Below, in pieces: positions 46,901 to 60,187 of a stretch of DNA of 64,000 bases. Origin of the DNA: Aquarana catesbeiana (Eukaryota; Chordata; Amphibia; Anura; Ranidae). A program made the position numbers and the translations under genes. Each line of letters opens with the position of its first letter. Position 1 is the stretch's first letter. The notes under the pieces are model-generated. The model searched no databases, had not been told where the DNA came from, and saw only the letters and a list, made by a program, of their open reading frames with translations. The DNA lies in assembly GCF_042186555.1 (NCBI RefSeq), contig NC_133324.1:224055145-224119144 (forward strand), read 5' to 3'.

Positions 46901-49900
46901 GATACATACATACTACACACACACGAGACACACTACACAGGATACATACATACTACACACACACGAGACACACTACACAGGATACATACATACTACACAC
47001 ACACGAGACACACTACACAGGATACATACATACTACACACACAGGAGACACACTACACAGGATACATACATACTACACACACAGGAGACACACTACACAG
47101 GATACATACATACTACACACACACGAGACACACTACACAGGATACATACATACTACACACACATGAGACACACTACACAGGATACATACTACACACACAC
47201 AGGAGACACACTACACAGAATACATACATACTACACACACAGGAGACATACTACACAGGATACATACATACTACACACACAGGAGACATACTACACAGGA
47301 TACATACATACTACACACACACGAGACACACTACACAGGATACATACATACTACACACACAGGAGACATACTACACAGGATACATACATACTACACACAC
47401 AGGAGACATACTACACAGGATACATACATACTACACACACACGAGACACACTACACAGGATACATACATACTACGCACACATGAGACACACTACACAGGA
47501 TACATACATACTACACACACAGGAGACACACTACACAGGATACATACATACTACACACACAGGAGACATACTACACAGGATACATACATACTACACACAC
47601 AGGAGACATACTACACAGGATACATACATACTACACACACACGAGACACACTACACAGGATACATACATACTACACACACAGGAGACACACTACACAGGA
47701 TACATACATACTACACACACAGGAGACACACTACACAGGATACATACATACTACACACACAGGAGACACACTACACAGGATACATACATACTACACACAC
47801 AGGAGACACACTACACAGGATACATACATACTACACACACAGGAGACATACTACACAGGATACATACATACTACACACACAGGAGACATACTACACAGGA
47901 TACATACATACTACACACACAGGAGACACACTACACAGGATACATACATACTACACACACAGGAGACATACTACACAGGATACATACATACTACACACAC
48001 AGGAGACATACTACACAGGATACATACATACTACACACACACGAGACACACTACACAGGATACATACATACTACACACACAGGAGACACACTACACAGGA
48101 TACATACATACTACACACACAGGAGACACACTACACAGGATACATACATACTACACACACAGGAGACATACTACACAGGATACATACATACTACACACAC
48201 ACGAGACACACTACACAGGATACATACATACTACACACACAGGAGACATACTACACAGGATACATACATACTACACACACAGGAGACATACTACACAGGA
48301 TACATACATACTACACACACAGGAGACACACTACACAGGATACATACATACTACACACTACACAGGATACATACATACTACACACACACGAGACACACTA
48401 CACAGGATACATACATACTACACACACAGGAGACATACTACACAGGATACATACATACTACACACACACGAGACACACTACACAGGATACATACATACTA
48501 CACACACATGAGACACACTACACAGGATACATACATACTACACACACAGGAGACACACTACACAGGATACATACATACTACACACACAGGAGACATACTA
48601 CACAGGATACATACATACTACACACACACGAGACACACTACACAGGATACATACATACTACACACACACACGAGACACACTACACAGGATACATACATAC
48701 TACACACACAGGAGACACACTACACAGGATACATACATACTACACACACACGAGACACACTACACAGGATACATACATACTACACACACATGAGACACAC
48801 TACACAGGATACATACTACACACACACAGGAGACACACTACACAGAATACATACATACTACACACACAGGAGACATACTACACAGGATACATACATACTA
48901 CACACACAGGAGACATACTACACAGGATACATACATACTACACACACACGAGACACACTACACAGGATACATACATACTACACACACAGGAGACATACTA
49001 CACAGGATACATACATACTACACACACAGGAGACATACTACACAGGATACATACATACTACACACACAGGAGACACACTACACAGGATACATACATACTA
49101 CACACACACGAGACACACTACACAGGATACATACATACTACACACACAGGAAACATACTACACAGGATACATACTACACACACACGAGACACACTACACA
49201 GGATACATACATACTACACACACAGGAGACACACTACACAGGATACATATATACTACACACACGAGACACACTACACAGGATACATACATACTACACACA
49301 CAGGAGACATACTACACAGGATACATACATACTACACACAAAGGAGACATACTACACAGGATACATACATACTACACACACAGGAGACATACTACACAGG
49401 ATACATACATACCACACACACAGGAGACACACTACACAGGATACATACATACTACACACACAGGAGACATACTACACAGGATACATACATACTACACACA
49501 CAGGAGACACACTACACAGGATACATACATACTACACACACAGGAGACACACTACACAGGATACATACTATACACACACGAGACACACTACACAGGATAC
49601 ATACATACTACACACACAGGAGACATACTACACAGGATACATAAATACTACACACACACGAGACACACTACACAGGATACATACATACTACACACACAGG
49701 AGACACACTACACAGGATACATACATACTACACACACAGGAGACATACTACACAGGATACATAAATACTACACACACACGAGACACACTACACAGGATAC
49801 ATACATACTACACACACACGAGACACACTACACAGGATACATACATACTACACACACACGAGACACACTACACAGGATACATACATACTACACACACACG

Positions 49901-52079
49901 AGACACACTACACAGGATACATACATACTACACACACACGAGACACACTACACAGGATACATACATACTACACACACAGGAGACATACTACACAGGATAC
50001 ATACATACTACACACACAGGAGACACACTACACAGGATACATACATACTACACACACATGAGACACACTACACAGGATACATACATACTACACACACAGG
50101 AGACACACTACACAGGATACATACATACTACACACACATGAGACACACTACACAGGATACATACTACACACACACAGGAGACACACTACACAGAATACAT
50201 ACATACTACACACACAGGAGACATACTACACAGGATACATACATACTACACACACAGGAGACACACTACACAGGATACATACATACTACACACACACGAG
50301 ACACACTACACAGGATACATACATACTACACACACACGAGACACACTACACAGGATACATACATACTACACACACACGAGACACACTACACAGGATACAT
50401 ACATACTACACACACAGGAGACATACTACACAGGATACATACATACTACACACACAGGAGACACACTACACAGGATACATACATACTACACACACATGAG
50501 ACACACTACACAGGATACATACATACTACACACACAGGAGACACACTACACAGGATACATACATACTACACACACAGGAGACATACTACACAGGATACAT
50601 ACATACTACACACACACGAGACACACTACACAGGATACATACATACTACACACACACGAGACACACTACACAGGATACATACATACTACACACACAGGAG
50701 ACACACTACACAGGATACATACATACTACACACACACGAGACACACTACACAGGATACATACATACTACACACACATGAGACACACTACACAGGATACAT
50801 ACTACACACACACAGGAGACACACTACACAGAATACATACATACTACACACACAGGAGACATACTACACAGGATACATACATACTACACACACAGGAGAC
50901 ATACTACACAGGATACATACATACTACACACACACGAGACACACTACACAGGATACATACATACTACACACACAGGAGACATACTACACAGGATACATAC
51001 ATACTACACACACAGGAGACACACTACACAGGATACATACATACTACACACACAGGAGACACACTACACAGGATACATACATACTACACACACACGAGAC
51101 ACACTACACAGGATACATACATACTACACACACACGAGACACACTACACAGGATACATACATACTACACACACAGGAGACATACTACACAGGATACATAC
51201 ATACTACACACACACGAGACACACTACACAGGATACATACATACTACACACACAGGAGACACACTACACAGGATACATATATACTACACACACGAGACAC
51301 ACTACACAGGATACATACATACTACACACACAGGAGACATACTACACAGGATACATACATACTACACACAAAGGAGACATACTACACAGGATACATACAT
51401 ACTACACACACAGGAGACATACTACACAGGATACATACATACCACACACACAGGAGACACACTACACAGGATACATACATACTACACACACAGGAGACAT
51501 ACTACACAGGATACATACATACTACACACACAGGAGACACACTACACAGGATACATACATACTACACACACAGGAGACACACTACACAGGATACATACTA
51601 TACACACACGAGGCACACTACACAGGATACATACATACTACACACACAGGAGACATACTACACAGGATACATAAATACTACACACACACGAGACACACTA
51701 CACAGGATACATACATACTACACACACAGGAGACACACTACACAGGATACATACATACTACACACACAGGAGACATACTACACAGGATACATAAATACTA
51801 CACACACACGAGACACACTACACAGGATACATACATACTACACACACACGAGACACACTACACAGGATACATACATACTACACACACACGAGACACACTA
51901 CACAGGATACATACATACTACACACACACGAGACACACTACACAGGATACATAAATACTACACACACACACGAAACACACTACACAGGATACATACATAC
52001 TACACACACAGGAGACACACTACACAGGATACATACATACTACACACACAGGAGACACACTACACAGGATACATACATA
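43903..52079 (+). repeat. 40-bp minisatellite array, left block (~204 units)
   Basis: The unit AGGATACATACATACTACAC + ACACAGGAGACAYACTACAC repeats every 40 bp for 8.2 kb. It varies mainly at two places: GG, CG or TG before AGACA, and CAC or CAT before ACTACAC. The plus strand is A/C-rich and lacks stop codons in all phases. Because three units make 40 codons, a 2,138-codon frame stays open with a 40-residue period; I treat this as an artefact. Some units are shortened (GGATACATACTACAC) or carry AGAATACAT, and these mark larger duplications. The array starts about 150 bp upstream of the inferred promoter start of the minus-strand gene. Confidence 0.97.
49201..51950 (+). repeat. Higher-order duplication in the array (offset 2,030 bp)
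   Basis: Rare variants occur in the same order in two blocks, about 49,201-49,910 and 51,231-51,950: GGATACATATATACTAC, CACACAAAGGAGAC (49,341 and 51,371 at AAGGAG), ATACCACACAC, ATACTATACACACACGAG and two ATAAATACT units. The second block differs by few bases (for example GAGGCACAC at about 51,610). Confidence 0.9.
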
Positions 52080-55000
52080 GTTACATAGTAGGTGAGGTTG
52101 AAAAAAGACACAAGTCCATCAAGTCCAACCTATGTGTGTGATTATGTGTCAGTACTGCATTGTATATCCCTGTATGTTGTGGTCATTCAGGTGCTTATCT
52201 AATAGTTTCTTGAAGCTATCAATGCTTCCCGCTGAGACCACTGCCTGTGGAAGGGAATTCCACATCCTTGCCGCTCTTACAGTAAAGAACCCTCTACGTA
52301 GTTTAAGGTTAAACCTCTTTTCTTCTAATTTTAATGAGTGGCCACGAGTCTTGGTAAACTCTCTTCTGCGAAAAAGTTTTATCCCTATTGTGGGGTCACC
52401 AGTCCGGTATTTGTAAATTGAAATCATATCCTCTCTCAAGCGTCTCTTCTCCAGAGAGAATAAGTTCAGTGCTCGCAACCTTTCCTCATAACTAAGATCC
52501 TCCAGACCTTTTATTAGCTTTGTTGCCCTTCTTTGTACTCGCTCCATTTCCAGTACATCCTTCCTGAGGACTGGTGCCCAGAACTGGACCGCATACTCTA
52601 GGTGCGGCCGGACCAGAGTCTTGTAGAGCGGGAGAATTATCGTTTTATCTCTGGAGTTGATCCCCCTTTTAATGCATGCCAATATTCTGTTTGCTTTATT
52701 AGCAGCAGCTTGGCATTGCCTGCCATAGCTGAGCCTATCATCTACTAGGACCCCCAGGTCCTTTTCCATCCTAGATTCCCCCAGAGGTTCTCCCCCCAGC
52801 ATATAGATTGCATTCATATTTTTGCCACCCAAATGCATTATTTTACATTTTTCTACATTGAAACTCATTTGCCATGTAGTCGCCCACCCCATTAATTTGT
52901 TCAGGTCTTTTTGCAAGGTTTCCACATCCTGCGGAGAAGTTATTGCCCTGCTTAGCTTAGTATCGTCTGCAAATACAGAGATTGAACTGTTTATCCCATC
53001 CTCCAGATCATTTATGAACAAATTAAATAGGATTGGTCCCAGCACAGAACCCTGGGGAACCCCACTACCCACCCCTGACCATTCTGAGTACTCCCCATTT
53101 ATCACCACCCTCTGAACTCGCCCTTGTAGCCAGTTTTCAATCCATGTACTCACCCTATGGTCCATGCCAACGGACCTTATTTTGTTCAGTAAACGTTTAT
53201 GGGGAACTGTGTCAAATGCTTTTGCAAAATCCAGATACACCACGTCTACAGGCCTTCCTTTATCTAGATGGCAACTCACCTCCCCATAGAAGGTTAATAG
53301 ATTGGTTTGGCAAGAACGATTCTTCATGAATCCATGCTGATTACTGCTAATGATATCGTTTGTATTACTAAAATCCTGTATATAGTCCCTTATCATCCCC
53401 TCCAAGAGTTTACATACTCTCGATGTTAGGCTAACTGGTCTGTAATTCCCAGGGATGTATTTTGGGCCCTTTTTAAATATTGGTGCTACATTGGCTTTTC
53501 TCCAATCAGCTGGTACCATTCCAGTCAGTAGACTATCTGTAAAAATTAGGAACAACGGTCTGGCAATCACTTGACTGAGTTCCCTAAGTAGCCTCGGATG
53601 CAAGCCATCTGGTCCCGGTGATTTATTAATGTTAAGTTTCTCAAGTCTAATTTTAATTCCGTCCTCTGTTAACCATGGAGGTGCTTCCTGTGTTGTGTCA
53701 TGAGGATAAACACTGCAGTTTTGGTTACTGAAGCCCCCCGATTCACTCGTGAAGACTGAGGAGAAGAATAAATTCAATACCTTCGCCATCTCCCCATCCT
53801 TTGTAACCAGATGTCCTTCCTCATTCTTTATGGGGCCAATATGGTCTGTCCTCCCTTTTTTACTGTTTACATACTGAAAGAATTTCTTGGGATTTTTTTT
53901 GCTCTCCTCCGCTATATGTCTTTCATGTTCTATCTTAGCTGTCCTAATTGCACCTTTACATTTCCTGCTGCATTCTTTATAAAGTCTGAATGCTGAGGAT
54001 GATCCCTCAACCTTGTATTTTTTGAAGGCCTTCTCCTTTGCTTTTATATGCATTTTTACATTGGAGTTAAGCCATCCAGGACTTTTGTTCGCTCTTTTAA
54101 ATTTATTACCCAATGGGATACATTGGCCAATGCCCTTATTTAATATGCTCTTAAAGCAAACCCATCTCTCCTCCGTATTCTTTGTTCCTAATATTTTATC
54201 CCAGTTTATGCCTTTTAGCAAGGTTTGTAGTTTAGGGAAGTTGGCTCTTTTGAAATTCAGTGTCTTTGTATTCCCTTTATGTTTCCTATTTGTGTGATTT
54301 ATACTGAAACTAATTGACCTGTGATCGCTGTTACCTAAATTGCCCCGCATTTCCACATCCGTGATCAGGTCTGTATTGTTGGTAATCAGTAGATCCAGTA
54401 ATGTTTTATTTCTAGTTGGTGCATCTACCATCTGACCCATAAAATTGTCCTGCAAGACATTATGGAACTGGCGAGCCTTAAATGAATGCGCGGTTCCCTC
54501 CGCCCAGTCTATGTCTGGATAATTAAAATCCCCCATTATGATAACACTTCCCATCCTTGCTGCTACTTCAATTTGTGATAGGAGATCCGTCTCCACTTCC
54601 TCCCTCAGGTTAGGGGGCCTATAGCATACTCTCAGTATTATTTTCCCCTTAGCTTTATCCCTTTGGAGCTCTACCCATAAGGATTCCACCTCCTCTCTAG
54701 CTCCCTCAGTGATGTCATCTCTCACATTCACTTGTACATTATTCTTGATATATAGGCATACCCCTCCCCCTTTTTTACCCTCTCTATCCTTGCAGTATAG
54801 GGAATACCCTTGAATGTTTGCCAGCCAATCATGAGAGCTGTTGAACCAGGTCTCTGAAATTCCCACAAAATCCAAATCCTCCTCGTACAACAGTATCTCT
54901 AGTTCACCCATCTTGTCCACCATGCTCCTGGCATTGGTGAACATGCCACATAGTTTAGACCGGTCGCATATTGTCTTCGTATTGGGTGTTTCGAGATTGC

Positions 55001-55123
55001 AACTAGGACTTGCTACTATACTCACCTTGTGTTTTTGTGCTTTGGTTAACCTACCACTAATGCCCCCAATGCTACCCTCTGGAATATCTTCCGCGCTGGC
55101 TATCTCTGCCTCTGGACCCTCCT
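52080..55123 (-). mobile_element. CR1-clade LINE, 5' truncated, inserted in the 40-bp array
   Basis: A 3.04-kb insertion on the minus strand has array units on both sides. Its 3' end (plus-strand left side) reads CTATGTAACTATG after TTTTTTCAACCTCACCTA, a CR1-type terminal repeat without poly(A). Only ORF2 is present; its frame is open right up to the 5' junction at about 55,122, so ORF1 and the promoter are lost. Removing the insert restores a monomer (GGATACATACATA joined to ACTACAC), with at most 3-4 bp of target duplication, as is usual for CR1. A second CR1 3'-end fragment is at 63,112. Confidence 0.93.
52149..55025 (-). CDS. CR1 LINE ORF2: endonuclease / reverse transcriptase
   Basis: 958 codons from a GTG (no ATG is implied; sense codons continue upstream to the truncation) to a stop at 52,149, with no internal stop or frameshift. 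The N-terminal apurinic/apyrimidinic-like endonuclease shows TNAR (Asn31), ISETW (Glu58), GGGVCLYI (about 86-93), GDFNYPDIDW (Asp166, Asn168) and NSDH (Asp233, His234). The reverse transcriptase follows: RPVSLTS, QHGFMKNRSCQTNLL, YLDFAKAFDTVPHK (Asp599), GVPQGSVLGP (about 656-665) and FADDTKL (Asp687, Asp688). The C-terminal part has the CR1-typical RPHLEYAVQFWAP, RVQRRATKLIKGLE and LFSLEKRRLREDMISIYKY. It nicks DNA and copies its RNA at the target. All key residues are present, so the protein could be functional, though this truncated copy lacks ORF1. Confidence 0.92.
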   Translation of the reverse strand: MSIVASPSCNLETPNTKTICDRSKLCGMFTNARSMVDKMGELEILLYEEDLDFVGISETWFNSSHDWLANIQGYSLYCKDREGKKGGGVCLYIKNNVQVNVRDDITEGAREEVESLWVELQRDKAKGKIILRVCYRPPNLREEVETDLLSQIEVAARMGSVIIMGDFNYPDIDWAEGTAHSFKARQFHNVLQDNFMGQMVDAPTRNKTLLDLLITNNTDLITDVEMRGNLGNSDHRSISFSINHTNRKHKGNTKTLNFKRANFPKLQTLLKGINWDKILGTKNTEERWVCFKSILNKGIGQCIPLGNKFKRANKSPGWLNSNVKMHIKAKEKAFKKYKVEGSSSAFRLYKECSRKCKGAIRTAKIEHERHIAEESKKNPKKFFQYVNSKKGRTDHIGPIKNEEGHLVTKDGEMAKVLNLFFSSVFTSESGGFSNQNCSVYPHDTTQEAPPWLTEDGIKIRLEKLNINKSPGPDGLHPRLLRELSQVIARPLFLIFTDSLLTGMVPADWRKANVAPIFKKGPKYIPGNYRPVSLTSRVCKLLEGMIRDYIQDFSNTNDIISSNQHGFMKNRSCQTNLLTFYGEVSCHLDKGRPVDVVYLDFAKAFDTVPHKRLLNKIRSVGMDHRVSTWIENWLQGRVQRVVINGEYSEWSGVGSGVPQGSVLGPILFNLFINDLEDGINSSISVFADDTKLSRAITSPQDVETLQKDLNKLMGWATTWQMSFNVEKCKIMHLGGKNMNAIYMLGGEPLGESRMEKDLGVLVDDRLSYGRQCQAAANKANRILACIKRGINSRDKTIILPLYKTLVRPHLEYAVQFWAPVLRKDVLEMERVQRRATKLIKGLEDLSYEERLRALNLFSLEKRRLREDMISIYKYRTGDPTIGIKLFRRREFTKTRGHSLKLEEKRFNLKLRRGFFTVRAARMWNSLPQAVVSAGSIDSFKKLLDKHLNDHNIQGYTMQY

Positions 55124-57116
55124 ATATACTACACACACACACGAGACACACTACACAGGATACATACATACTACACACACAGGAGACACACTACACAGGA
55201 TACATACATACTACACACACAGGAGACATACTACACAGGATACATACATACTACACACACACGAGACACACTACACAGGATACATACATACTACACACAC
55301 ACGAGACACATTACACAGGATACATACATACTACACACACAGGAGACACACTACACAGGATACATACATACTACACACACAGGAGACATACTACACAGGA
55401 TACATACATACTACACACACAGGAGACACACTACACAGGATACATACATACTACACACACAGGAGACACACTACACAGGATACATACATACTACACACAC
55501 AGGAGACACACTACACAGGATACATACATACTACACACACAGGAGACACACTACACAGGATACATAAATACTACACACACAGGAGACACACTACACAGGA
55601 TACATACATACTACACACACAGGAGACACACTACACAGGATACATACATACTACACACACAGGAGACACACTACACAGGATACATACATACTACACACAC
55701 AGGAGACACACTACACAGGATACATAAATACTACACACACAGGAGACACACTACACAGGATACATACATACTACACACACACACTAGACACACTACACAG
55801 GATACATACATACTACACACACACGAGACACACTACACAGGATACATACTACACACACACGAGACACACTACACAGGATACATACATACTACACACACAG
55901 GAGACATACTACACAGGATACATAAATACTACACACACACGAGACACACTACACAGGATACATACATATTACACACACAGGAGACACACTACACAGGATA
56001 CATACATACTACACACACACGAGACACACTACACAGGATACATAAATACTACACACACAGGAGACACACTACACAGGATACATACATACTACACACACAC
56101 GAGACAAACTACACAGGATACATACATACTACGCACACATGAGACACACTACACAGGATACATACATACTACACACACAGGAGACACACTACACAGGATA
56201 CATACATACTACACACACAGGAGACATACTACACAGGATACATACATACTACACACACAGGAGACATACTACACAGGATACATACATACTACACACACAC
56301 GAGACACACTACACAGGATACATACTACACACACACGAGACACACTACACAGGATACATACATACTACACACACGAGACACAGGATACATAAATACTACA
56401 CACACACGAGACACACCACACAGGATACATACATACTACACACACAGGAGACACACTACACAGGATACATACATACTACACACACAGGAGACACACTACA
56501 CAGGATACATACATACTACACAGGATACATACATCCTACACACACACGAGACACACTACACAGGATACATACATACTACACACACAGGAGACACACTACA
56601 CAGGATACATACATACTACACACACAGGAGACACACTACACAGGATACATACATACTACACACACACGAGACACACTACACAAGATACATACTGCACACA
56701 CAGGAGACACACTACACAGGATACATACATACTACACACACAGGAGACACACTACACAGGATACATACATACTACACACACATGAGACATACTACACAGG
56801 ATACATACATACTACACACACACAAGACACACTACACAGGATACATACATACTACACACACAGGAGACATACAAGACAGGCTACATACATACTACACACA
56901 CAGGAGAGACACTACACAGGCTACATACACACTACACACACAGGAGACACACTACACAGGATACATACATACTGCACACACAGAAGACACACTACACAGG
57001 ATACATACATACTACACACACAGGAGACATACTACACAGGATACATACATACTACACACACAGGAGACATACTACACAGGATACATAATACACACACACA
57101 GGAGACATACTACACA
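55124..57116 (+). repeat. 40-bp minisatellite array, right block (~50 units)
   Basis: It continues the left block after the CR1 insertion with the same monomer types. Units become more irregular to the right: shortened monomers (for example 55,845, 56,320, 56,380), ACACTAGAC (about 55,785), ACAAGATAC (about 56,682) and TACAAGACAGGCTAC (about 56,870). Confidence 0.95.
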
Positions 57117-58292
57117 TGATACATACATACTACAGACACAGGATAGTTACATACATACTACACAGGATACATACTACAGACACAGGATAGTTAAATACAT
57201 ACTACATAGGATACATACTACAGACACTGGATAGTTACATACTACACAGAATACATACTACACACACAGGATAGTTACATACTACCTACAGGATACATAC
57301 TACACACACAATACATATTACACACAATAATACTACACATGATACATACTATACAGGACACATACATACTACAGACACAGGATACATACAACACAGGATA
57401 CATACATACTACAGACACAGGATACATACTACACATGATACATACTACACGGGATATATACATACTACACAGGATACATACATACTACACAGGATACATA
57501 CTACACAGGATACATACTACAGACACAGGGTAGTTACATACATTCTACACAGGATACATACATACTACAGACACAGGATACATACTACACAGGATATATA
57601 CTACAGACACAGGATAGTTACATACATACTACACAGGATACATACTACAGACACAGGGGACATACTACACAGGATAAATACTACTGGCACCTGATAGTTA
57701 CATGTATACTACACAGTATACATACTACAGACACAGTATACATACTACACAGGATACATACTACAGACACATGATAGTTACATGCATACTACACAGTATA
57801 CATACTACAGACACAGGATACATACTATACAGGATACATACTACAGACACAGGATAGTTACATACATACTACAGACACAGGATAGTTACATACATACTAC
57901 AGACACAGGATACATACTACACAGGTTACACACTGCATAGGATACATACTACACAGGATACCCACAACATAGGATACACACTACACTGGATACATACTAC
58001 AGACACAGGATACACATTACACTGGATACATACTACAGACACAGGATACACACTACACTGGTTACATACTACAGACAGGATACATACTACACAGGATACA
58101 TACTACACAGTATACATAGTACAGACACAGGATACATACTACACAGGATACACACTACACAGTATACATACTACAGACACAGGGTAAATACTACATACAC
58201 AGGATACATACTACACAGTATACATACTACAGACACAGGATACATACTATACAGGATACACACTACATGGGATACACACTACACGGTATACA
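57117..58292 (+). repeat. Degenerate satellite of shorter related units
   Basis: It is built from 16- to 24-bp units: GGATACATACTACACA, GGATACATACTACAGACACA and GGATAGTTACATACATACTAC. They share the AGGATACATACTACA core with the 40-bp monomer but lack its CACACAGGAGAC half. It may be the older source from which the 40-bp unit arose, or its eroded edge. Confidence 0.85.
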
Positions 58293-58482
58293 CACTACTG
58301 CTTCTTTCCTTTCTTCTTCCAGACAGTGGAGTACCTAGACATGGGGGCACTTTCCACCATCCCCTACTCACACAATACTTGTCCCTAAACACAAGATCGG
58401 ATGTTTACAAACACTTTGTACTCTGCGCAGCACAATACCCACTTGAAGACCAAGCCTTTTCTGACACGTTTTCTTTACAAGT

Positions 58483-60023
58483 TTAACCCCTTGCCACCCA
58501 GGCCAATTCTGACACTTCTCTCCTATGTGTAAAAAATCATCATTTTTTTTGCTAAAAAATTACTCAGAACCCACAAACATTATATATGTTTTTTAGCAGT
58601 GGGAATAAAATGGTGGTTGTTGCAACTTTTTATGTCGCACGGTATTTGCGCAGCAATTTTTCAAACACGTTTTTATTTTTTTTATTTTTTATGAATTAAA
58701 AAAAAAACAAAACACTAAAATTAGCCCCATTTTTTTGCACAATGTGAAAGATGATGTTACGCCGAGTAAATAGATACCTAACACGTCACACTTTAAAGTT
58801 GCGCACAGTCATTAATGGTGCCAAACTTCGGTATTTACAAATCCCCAGAGATGACGCTTTCAATCTTTTTACAGGTTACATGTTTAGAGTTAAAGAAGAG
58901 GTCTTGGGCTAGAATTAATGCTCTCACTGTAATGTTTACGGTGATACCTCACATGTGTGTTTTGAACGTCGTTTACATATGCAGACGCAACATACTTATA
59001 TGTTCACTTCTGCCTGCAAGCACGCGGTGAAGGGGGCATTTTACATTTTCTTTATTGTTTATTTTACTTTTATTTTTAGATTTTGACACTTTCCCTTTAC
59101 ATTTTTTTTTCTATCACTTTTATTTCTGTTACAAGGAATGTAAACATCCCTTGTAATAGTAATAGGGCATGACAGGTCCTCTTTACAGTGAGATCTGGAG
59201 TCTATAAGTCCCCAGATCTTGCCTCTAAGCTGGAAAGCCTAATAAAAAAAAAATGATCTTGGCTTCCCAGCCGAGGCAACGGCGGTATTTATAACTACCG
59301 AGGCCAGACGTGGCATCGTAATGTCGTGCCCCGCCTACTGGTCTCTGGTCAGCTCTATGATAAACGGCCGCCAACGGTCGATTCATTCTTCGGATCACCC
59401 GGGCAAGCCGGTAGAAGCACTGGAGGGCGGCGGTAAGGGGGGGATGTCCCCTCCCACCGCCTGTAAAAACAATTAGAGCCCTTTCACACTGGGGCGGTTT
59501 GCAGGCGTTATTGCGCTAAAAATAGCACCTGAAAACCGACCTAAAACTGCCTCTACTGTTTCTTCAGTGTGAAAGCCTGAGGGCTTTCACACTGAAGTGG
59601 TGCGCTGGCAGGAGAAAAAAAAAACTCCTGCAAAACGCATCTTTGGAGCGGTGAAGGAGCGGTGTATTCACCGCTCCTGCCCATTGAAATCAATGGGGCA
59701 GCGTGGCTATACCGTGACTATAGCGGCGCTATGCGAGCAGTTTTAACCCTTTTTCGGCCACCAACGGGGGTTAAAAACGCACCGCTAGTGACAGAATACT
59801 GCCGCAAAAACAACGGTAAAGCAGCGCTAAAAATAGCGCTGTTTTACCGCCGACCGTCCCAGTGTGAAAGGGGCCTTAAGCAGCTGAACAGCCACTATGG
59901 TTGCTTTTACGGTGCAGGGAATCGCCAGCAGAAAAGAAGATATCTGAATGAAGCAGGGCTCATTCAGATATTCCCATTCAAAGTTTGTGACGTCATATGA
60001 CATCGTTGGGCTTGAAGTGGTTA
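58483..60023 (+). mobile_element. Family A TTAA-type element, full length with nested MITE
   Basis: It opens TTTAACCCCTTGCCACCCAG and closes GGGCTTGAAGTGGTTAAA, TTAA at both borders. The family A AT-rich block (58,555-59,000) is followed by TAACAAGGAATGTAAACATCC-like and GC-rich segments. A TTA-flanked foldback is nested at 59,475-59,875. No transposase. Confidence 0.75.
59475..59875. mobile_element. PIF/Harbinger-like foldback MITE
   Basis: GAGCCCTTTCACACTGGGGC mirrors CCCAGTGTGAAAGGGGCC, flanked by TTA on both sides. Interior GCGCTAAAAATAG and TAAAAATAGCGC units match the copy at 6,283. The 112-codon plus-strand frame over it is not a gene. Confidence 0.78.
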
Positions 60024-60187
60024 AATCAATATTTTTTCCTAGAAAATTACTTATAACCCCCAAATGTGGTATATTTATTTTTTAGCAGACACTCTAGGGA
60101 ATAAAATGGTGATTGTTGCAATTTTTTTTCACGATATTTGCACAGTGGTTTTTCAAACACAATTTTTTTTGGGGGGGGGGATACACT
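60024..60187 (+). mobile_element. Family A fragment
   Basis: GAAAATTACTTATAACCCCC, TTTTTTAGCAGACACTC and GGAATAAAATGGTGATTG repeat the start of the family A block. It is cut off by family C sequence at 60,188. Confidence 0.7.

Noticed and set aside
43725..51954. Very long plus-strand frames in the 40-bp array (2,138 codons and several of 200-400 codons) as repeat-protein genes
   Set aside because: The unit simply lacks stop codons on this strand; there is no promoter, splice pattern or domain, and frame shifts do not close it because all phases are open.
43903..52079. CRISPR-like or other prokaryotic repeat array
   Set aside because: Units are contiguous tandem copies without unique spacers, in a vertebrate genome context.
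54841..56142. 433-codon plus-strand frame joining LINE antisense sequence to the array
   Set aside because: Chance fusion of antisense CR1 ORF2 with stop-free satellite.
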